A DNA stretch of 64,000 bases from Sepioteuthis lessoniana (lineage: Eukaryota; Mollusca; Cephalopoda; Myopsida; Loliginidae), in assembly GCA_963585895.1 (NCBI GenBank), contig OY757921.1:51867669-51931668 (forward strand). Direction: 5' to 3'. Made by a program: the position numbers and the translations under genes. Positions 58,314 to 64,000 of the stretch are shown piece by piece. Under the pieces are notes generated by a model, which did no database searches, was not told the DNA's origin, and saw nothing but the letters and a program-made list of their open reading frames with translations. Position 1 is the stretch's first letter, and every line of letters begins with the position of its first letter.

Positions 58314-58368
58314 GTCTAGCCACGCTGATGAGTTCTGATAGAACGAAACAGATCTGTCTTTGGATGAC
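58314..58368 (+). ncRNA. Type I hammerhead ribozyme behind a tRNA-like head
   Basis: Full conserved core: CTGATGA (58325-58331), helix II GTTC/GAAC with TGATA loop (58332-58344), GAAA (58345-58348), helix III ACA/TGT closing GATC (58348-58357), cleavage predicted after GTC (58356-58358). Helix I pairs CCA (58320-58322) with TGG (58361-58363) and GTC (58314-58316) with GAC (58366-58368), separated by a small internal loop that could serve tertiary contacts. The tRNA-promoter plus hammerhead layout parallels schistosome SM-alpha-type retroposons (family knowledge). Confidence 0.85.
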
Positions 58369-58438
58369 TATATATATATATATATATATTACCCCCTCCA
58401 CACACACACAAAACACACACATATATATATAGATATAT
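58369..58438. repeat. (TA)n, CA and TA microsatellites after the ribozyme
   Basis: TA run directly follows the hammerhead, then CA-rich and TA-rich blocks. Confidence 0.9.
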
Positions 58439-59299
58439 GTTGAAAATCAATTGATTTCCATATTAAACAAATTAACAAATTTGTTGACGAAAAGAGGTTC
58501 CCAGAAACTTAAAAATTTGAATTTGTATTTTTACATTTCTTAATCAATCAGCGCCTTCTTTTGGAACGTGACACTTGAATTTGCAGACGATGAATTTTGA
58601 TTTGCCTCGAAAAATTTGAAAGATCAAAACCCAAAATAGTTAAAGAAATCTTTTTCTTCTAAGATAATCAAAATATATATATCTAATCAATTAGAATCTT
58701 GGATAATTTTTTTGTCTAATTTGGAACTCTTGTAAATCGTATGAATAAAGCGATAAAATAGACGCAAATTACTTTCTCCATTACCCATTACATTTAGTGA
58801 GCGAATTTTACTTAATTTTCAACATTCAATTCCTTCAGAATTCATTTGATGTTAGCATCATTTAGATATTTACACTAACAAAATTTATTTTTTTATTTAA
58901 CTTTCGACAGAACTGCTTATATTGTTGGTATATTTCTTACCGCTGATTACTAAGCTTAGCATTACACACACATATTAGCGTATAAATATACTCTGTCTCT
59001 GCATATTGACAGGCACACAGACTTACCTTACTTAGCTTTAAATCGATGCAAACTGCTATGACATTTTTTCTTGTTGTCCAGAGCGGGCGTAAAAGGCAAT
59101 AGGAAACTGATTCTTGTATCAATCCAACAGAGACCACTATTGTTGGTTTCAGGGCGTATTGAGTTGAGCGCTCTCTCCCTCTCTCGGTAGCTGTTCCTTC
59201 TCTCTCGCTTTCTCCCAAGTTCTCCTTCGTTCGTTCGTTCGTTCGTTCGTTGAGATGTAACGCGTTCGTCGGGCAACTGCACTCAGAATCGTTCTTTAT
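58439..59299. other. No recognised gene
   Basis: AT-rich; a GTTCGTTC tetranucleotide repeat at 59228-59252. The 142-codon minus ORF at 58937-59365 runs through simple repeats and is not supported. Confidence 0.45.
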
Positions 59300-59545
59300 T
59301 TCTTGTAGCAAATACAAGAAGGCACGAGGCCTTGTGGTTTTGGGGGAGGGGAAGGGAGCGGTCATGCTTTAACTATATTTTCTATGGGGAACCTAGCTAG
59401 CCACATTTTCCAACCCATTCAACAATACAATATATAATCACTCGTCCATCTCCTTGCACGCAGCAACCACCAAAATACCGCATTTGCTCTATGAAAAAGT
59501 CCTACTTAAAACCCGAAAGTGATGCATGATTTTATTTACAATGTA
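59300..59545 (+). repeat. R-alpha repeat, copy with one monomer
   Basis: Matches 4576-4820: AGAAGGCACGAGGCCTTG, GGGGGAGGGGAAGGGAGCGG, CCTAGCTAGCCACATT, CCAACCCATTCAACA, then the monomer CACCAAAATACCGCATTTG to ATTTACAATG. It ends where the L1/Tx1-like LINE begins. Confidence 0.75.
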
Positions 59546-59989
59546 TGATTTTTTACAATGGATATGATGGGAATGGGAGAAAAAACCCCGAAAAACATAT
59601 ATACACGAAAACAAGGAAAAAATTCCCCGTTTGGTTTCCCTCCCATCCCCCCGTCTATAAAATTGGAGGCCGACTGTTTTCTGGGTCGAAAGAAACCGGA
59701 AACAAGCCGGACCTACCCTAGGTAGGGCGGGAATCCTAATCTACAGAGATAAAAGAAATAAAGGGTCGGGCGCGGTATGGGTCGATAGAAGCAGATAATA
59801 TGATTTTTTACATATGAATTTTCAAGATCTTCAATAAAAGCGGGCTGGGATTCGGGTTGAGGTACAAAAAATAATAGGGAGGGGGAAGATCTTGAGAAAC
59901 TACCGACTAGATGACGGGGACAATGACACACAACATACTGCTAACTAGGTTACAAGGGGGAAAAACAATTCTACTTACCAGGGATGGGG

Positions 59990-60276
59990 TGTCCTCGTGG
60001 TGTAATGGTTAAAGCGATGAACTGCGGAATCGTAGTACGCGAGTTCGTTCTCCAGTCGCGCTATTACGTTCACTTTCGGGAAAATACCCTTGGGAAAGGT
60101 ATGAACCCCCTTATTCTCCCTCCAGCTATGGGTAAATAGTAGGACGGACTAGGTTCTTCAGCCTTGGTGAGGCAACTAGTCTAGGAGAAGGAAAACTCTG
60201 AATTGAAACCTGTTAAACTCCGCTTAAAAATTGACCTTGTGTTTTATCCTGCCCGAGCGGAGGGGTTGGTAAATAG
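59990..60276 (+). mobile_element. SINE-1, best copy, with 14-bp target duplication
   Basis: Flanked by TACCAGGGATGGGG at 59976-59989 and 60277-60290, exact. A-box TGGTGTAATGGTTAAAGCG (59998-60016), B-box-like GAGTTCGTTCTCC (60042-60054), and the conserved family body and tail (CTTGGGAAAGGTATGAACCC, AACCTGTTAAACTCCGC). Inserted into the 3' part of the L1/Tx1-like LINE after that element arrived. Confidence 0.88.
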
Positions 60277-60293
60277 TACCAGGGATGGGGTCC

Positions 60294-63200
60294 CTAAGGA
60301 CCCGTGCCATAGACGCCATGGGCCGGCAGAGGAGGGAAGGATGACTCCAACGTTGCCCCCTTTCGTACGACCAGGCTCGCTGCAGTCACCCACCTTTTGT
60401 TGAATGTTATGCGATCCAAGCGTTTTCTATCGCATCTGATTTTGACCCTCAGCTAATGCCGAAAATACAAAACCAGATCACGATGAGAAAAGTTTGCATC
60501 GTCATACAATCCCTTGTTTCGCGTCGTCCAAATCACCATTCGGGCTACAGCTAGGATTGCGAGAAACACCACACGCTTCTCACCGTGAAACGGAGGAAAA
60601 ACGTTGTCTACGACGTAACCAACGTCGAGCAGCACGAGCTGTTTGGGTTCGATGCGAGCCGTCCAATCCCCGACGTGATCCCAAAACGGACGGACTCGCT
60701 CGCAGTAGTAGAAGGCGTACTCAGCCGTTTCTTCCAAGCCACTGCCGCAGCGAGGGCAATCAGGCATGTCTGCCAGGCCCGCCTTGAAGTTCAAGCCGCG
60801 AAGGGATAACGCATTCCGAACAAGTCGCCAGGTGAGCGAGAACTCGGAGTTGTTCAAGAAGCTCGATCCTGGCGCCCAATTCCAGTGAGAGCGGATCTCC
60901 TCCGCCGTCCAGCCGTGCCGCTCGCTGAGAGGATCAGAAGCGGAACCCACCACTAATTCCCGATACAGCTCCTTCCGAGGCCATGAAAGGTCACTGGACC
61001 CAAGAAGGTTACGAAGGGCCTTTCGGCACTCGTGGACAAACAGTGCTTCGCCCAAAGGCTTACGTCGACCTTCAGCCTTTGGGTCTGAGTTGAGGCGAGG
61101 AAAAGTCCGACTCGCCTTTCGTCTCCACACTGAGTCCCCCGTCAAGACACGGCCCAGATATGCAAGTCTTTCAGCAAGCCAGTGGCTCTCCAGATCAGGC
61201 ATACCCAGACCCCCGTTGCGAGTACGTTGGATACAGACCTGCCTACGGACCATCGGCCTTGCACCTCCCCAGAGCAATCTGGAGAGGGATCGTTGCAGTG
61301 CCAACCGATTTACCCTAGGCAGAGGAAGTACAGCCAATCGGTAAAGGATCAAGGGGAAGACGTACGCGGCGTACGCCTCAGCCCTGCCCTGCCCTTTAAG
61401 GACAACCTCCTTGAAAGCCAGATTCCAACCTGAGCATTCACCTTAGCTTGTACTTCCGACCAATTTCGCTCCAGTTGGAGGTCGGGCCCAAACCACACCC
61501 CAAGGATGCGGATGGGTCCGTCACTCCAGCGGAAGGGCCCTGGAAGAGTATTGCTACCCCTCCAAGCACCAAGCCGCAAACCTTCGCTTTTGTCAAAATT
61601 GACCTTGGCCCCTGCAATCCGCTCATACTCGACAACCGCCTCTTTCACAGCCTCTATATCCTGGAGGCGGGATACAAAGACTGTGACGTCATCAGCGAAC
61701 GCGGAAACCCTAGCCGCAAGGCGGCATACGAATGGGATACCGCGCAGTGCCGGACTTGTCCCCTCATCCCTAAGCCTGCGCAGGAGGGGCTCCAACGTGA
61801 GGACATAGAGAAGAGGAGACAGAGGGCAGCCTTGCCGGACCGAACGCTTGATCGCGATCACCCCCGAACGCCTTCCGTTCACCTGCACCACTGCCTGAGG
61901 GTTGTGGTACATCATGCTAATCCATCTGCGGAACTCCGGTTTGAATCCGGCAGTCTCCAAAACAGACGCCAAGAACCGATGGTCAACCCTATCGAAGGCC
62001 TTGGACTGATCTAAACTGATCAGCGCGGATTCGGTGTCGTCTTTTATCCCCTCTAGGACCTCGCGAATCAAGTGCAGGTTGTCCTGGATCGATCTTCCCT
62101 TCACAGCAAAGGTCTGCTCGGGGCCGATCAGATCGCTAATGACAAGCTGTAAACGATTCGCTAAGACCCGGGCCAAAATCTTTAACTCTGTGTTAAGCAG
62201 AGTTATGGGCCTGTAATCATCTAAACCCTCCCAAACATGCCTGCCACCTTTCTTCAGCAATGTGATCACGCCCTTGGTAACGCTACCAGGGATGGCTCCC
62301 TGGGCGAACCAATGGTTGAACATATCCGTCAGAATAGGTACAAACATGTGCGACATCCTCAAGTACACTTCGTAGGGCAAACCATCTAGTCCCGGCGACT
62401 TGTTGAGGCCGACCTGCTTCAACGCGTCACGGACTTCGTATTCAGTAACCACACCCTCGCAGCTAGCCGCTTCAGCCGCCCCAAGGCGGGGGAAGTCGGC
62501 GAGATAGCTACGAAACTCCCGGAGCGGGAGATCAGTGCAGCGGGCAAAGCGATCCCGAAAGTGCGCCCGAAAGGCGTCACGTATCTCACGACCCGATCGC
62601 AGCAGACGCTCGTCCGGGGTCTTGACAGATGCGATGTACCGATCGGGGAAAACTTCGCACTTCTTCTTCACGCGCAGTCGCGTTCGATTTCACAGCTTCG
62701 TTGAGAACTCTTTTTAGCCTAGATCTAACTACTGATCCCTTGTAGCGCTCGCTACTCTCACGCTCAAGGTCCCCCCTAGCTAGCTCTACACCTAGGGAGT
62801 CCCCCCCAGCCACCGCCCGGGAGAGTCTATCATCTATAGATTTCGCCTCCGCGGTCCTATCTAAGTTGAGCTGTCGACCGTATTTGGTGGCGAAATCTCT
62901 AATCCTATGCTTAAGAGAAGCCCACCACCTATTAGCGGTAACCGCCCCCACTAACGCCCGCTGAATTAGGGATTCCAGCCGATCCCGGAAGTCCCGTATC
63001 TCCAGTAAGGAGGTATTGAACTTCCAGTAGCCGGCTAGACTAGGTCTATTAACTAACCGCAGACTGACTCTAACAAGTTTATGGTCAGTCCACGCTATCA
63101 AGTGGAACGTGGGACAACTAACAAAATCAATGTCAGCTCTTCTCACTAACACTCTGTCCAAGTAGGAGCCTACTTTGGCAGAGGGTGAGCTATCTAGCCA

Positions 63201-63770
63201 CGTCCACATCTCCCGCCCTGGGTGATCAAGACGAAACCTGTCGACGAGACCGTGACGAGTCACGAAGCCGACAAGGCTGCTTTCACACCTTCCCAATCTG
63301 CTAGCTCCCCGCCCGACCTTATCTATCTTGGGATCAAGGATCGCATTCCAATCACCCATTAAGACTAGCCGCTTCGTATCGTCCAGGAACGGCGCCAACC
63401 GACGAAAAAAGGAAACCCTCTCCACAGCGATATTGGGCGCATAAACCGCAACCAGACGAAACTTGAAACTTTTCACGGCAACATCGGCCACAACCAACCG
63501 GCCCCCGTCACCTGCAAAAACAACGTCAACATCAGCATCAAGGCTGCGTCCAACTAGCAAAGAGACCCCAGCGCTGATGCGGCTGCCGTATGCTGAGAAA
63601 ACGTTAAAATCGCTTTCCAGCACCCGACAGTCGGCATCGCAAGTGAAGTGAGTCTCCTGCACTGCAGCAACATCTACGCAGAGAATCCTGAGTTGACCAA
63701 GCAAGCGCGCACACTTGCTTGAATCCCTCAGTCCCCTCACATTCAAACTGGCAAGGTTTAAAGCCATCAA
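60294..63770 (-). pseudogene. ORF2 of the L1/Tx1-like LINE: endonuclease-RT, two frame breaks and one stop
   Basis: ATG at 63770. AP endonuclease (63770-~63070): SLNVRGLRD, AAVQETHF, VYAPN, LMGDWNAILDPKID, SYLDRVLV, WTDHKLVRV, the Mg-binding and catalytic signatures of the EEP fold. RT (62670-61400): NKSPGLDGLPYEVY, DYRPITLLNTELKIL, ALISLDQSKAFDRVDH (motif A), RQGCPLSPLL (B), VSAFADDVTVFV (C, intact), ILGVWFG. C-terminal part 61352-60455 has CPRCGSGLEE and a distal YYC, but the His of the usual CCHC is Tyr. Breaks: a shift near 62665; a second at a (CCCTG)3-like slippage repeat, 61381-61396; TAG at 60453-60455, after which the frame stays open to TAG at 60294-60296. Few lesions, so fairly young but inactive as read. 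Confidence 0.85.
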
Positions 63771-64000
63771 TCCAACTTACCTTACTCAGTGTCGACTACG
63801 GGCCGGAAATCCTCGGGGGTAAGGATGCCGACCGCCTGACTCTAGGAGCCGGTGCCGAGCTCAGTGTTTACTCGGCCATCCCTGGACACGCCGCCAACAT
63901 CCAACGGGAACCGCACTTTTAATGACCTATAAAAGGAGGGATGAACTAAAATGGGGACCCTCCCTGAACAGAATGGTAGATATCTTTTTAATGAGGAGTG
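63771..64000 (-). other. Region upstream of LINE ORF2 (inter-ORF or ORF1 end)
   Basis: GC-rich sequence of the same style as the LINE. No ORF1 motif (zinc knuckle or coiled coil) is recognisable in the ~230 bp available. Confidence 0.4.

Larger units (their letters stand above)
59555..64000 (-). mobile_element. L1/Tx1-like LINE, GC-rich, continues past the right edge
   Basis: Minus-strand non-LTR element: 3' UTR 59555-60290 (with a SINE inside), ORF2 60294-63770, and sequence upstream of ORF2 to 64000. It is clearly more GC-rich than the rest of the window. At its 3' border, ATGATTTTATTTACAATG (59526-59543) is followed by a near repeat ATGATTTTTTACAATGG (59544-59560), a possible edge of the target duplication. 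ORF1 is expected beyond the window. Confidence 0.8.

Noticed and set aside
58937-59365. A 142-codon minus-strand ORF rich in Arg, Glu and Thr
   Set aside because: Runs through the GTTC repeat and into R-alpha; composition follows the simple repeat and no domain is visible.
59990-60070. A tRNA gene at the start of SINE-1
   Set aside because: B-box is degenerate and the sequence is bounded by a 14-bp target duplication as part of a 287-bp SINE.
61448-62014. A 188-codon plus-strand ORF
   Set aside because: Exact antisense of the LINE RT; open only because of GC-rich codon composition of the opposite strand.

Overview
The window is metazoan (invertebrate) genomic DNA. It is AT-rich, full of (TA)n, (GT)n and (CA)n microsatellites, and built almost entirely from layered transposable elements. 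I found no host protein-coding gene, rRNA or functional tRNA that I can defend. The mix of Penelope-like elements, RTE-like, CR1-like and L1/Tx1-like LINEs, a Ty3/gypsy element with very short LTRs, Tc1/mariner relics and tRNA-headed SINEs fits a lophotrochozoan such as a mollusc. That assignment is an inference from element content, not from a marker gene.

Layout. 0.6-3.6 kb: a Ty3/gypsy element with 143-bp LTRs and a 5-bp target duplication, lacking integrase. 4-6.4 kb: monomers of a dispersed repeat and LINE-A scraps. 8.3-12.6 kb: two decayed CR1/Jockey-type LINEs (B and C, minus strand), a tRNA-headed SINE inside C, and a Tc1-like transposase relic. 12.6-20.4 kb: mostly unrecognised AT-rich DNA, a GC-rich island, repeat family R-beta and two SINEs. 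20.9-22.9 kb: three same-orientation LINE-A 3' ends, the first split by a nested solo LTR. 25-36 kb: three copies of a ~1.1-kb LTR-like repeat (LTR-1), and between them a young Penelope-like element (27.2-30.0 kb). 37.4-42.6 kb: an internally deleted mariner, a long RTE-like LINE-D containing an inverted self-duplication, and the tail of a second Penelope-like family. 43-59 kb: R-beta repeats, microsatellites, small palindromes, LINE-D fragments, a second solo LTR-2, SINEs and a tRNA-like/hammerhead composite. 59.3-64 kb: a GC-rich L1/Tx1-like LINE (minus strand, running off the right edge) with a SINE inserted in its 3' part.

The best signals are RNA-level. Both terminal direct repeats of the Penelope-like element at 27-30 kb carry a minimal hammerhead ribozyme fold. 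A third, well-formed type I hammerhead lies directly behind a tRNA-like sequence at 58.2-58.4 kb. The Penelope-like ORF is intact over about 700 codons except for one frame change at a C6 run, so it is the youngest-looking element here. The rest are clear nested insertions (solo LTR in LINE, SINE in LINE, LTR beside LINE) whose order can be read from target duplications.
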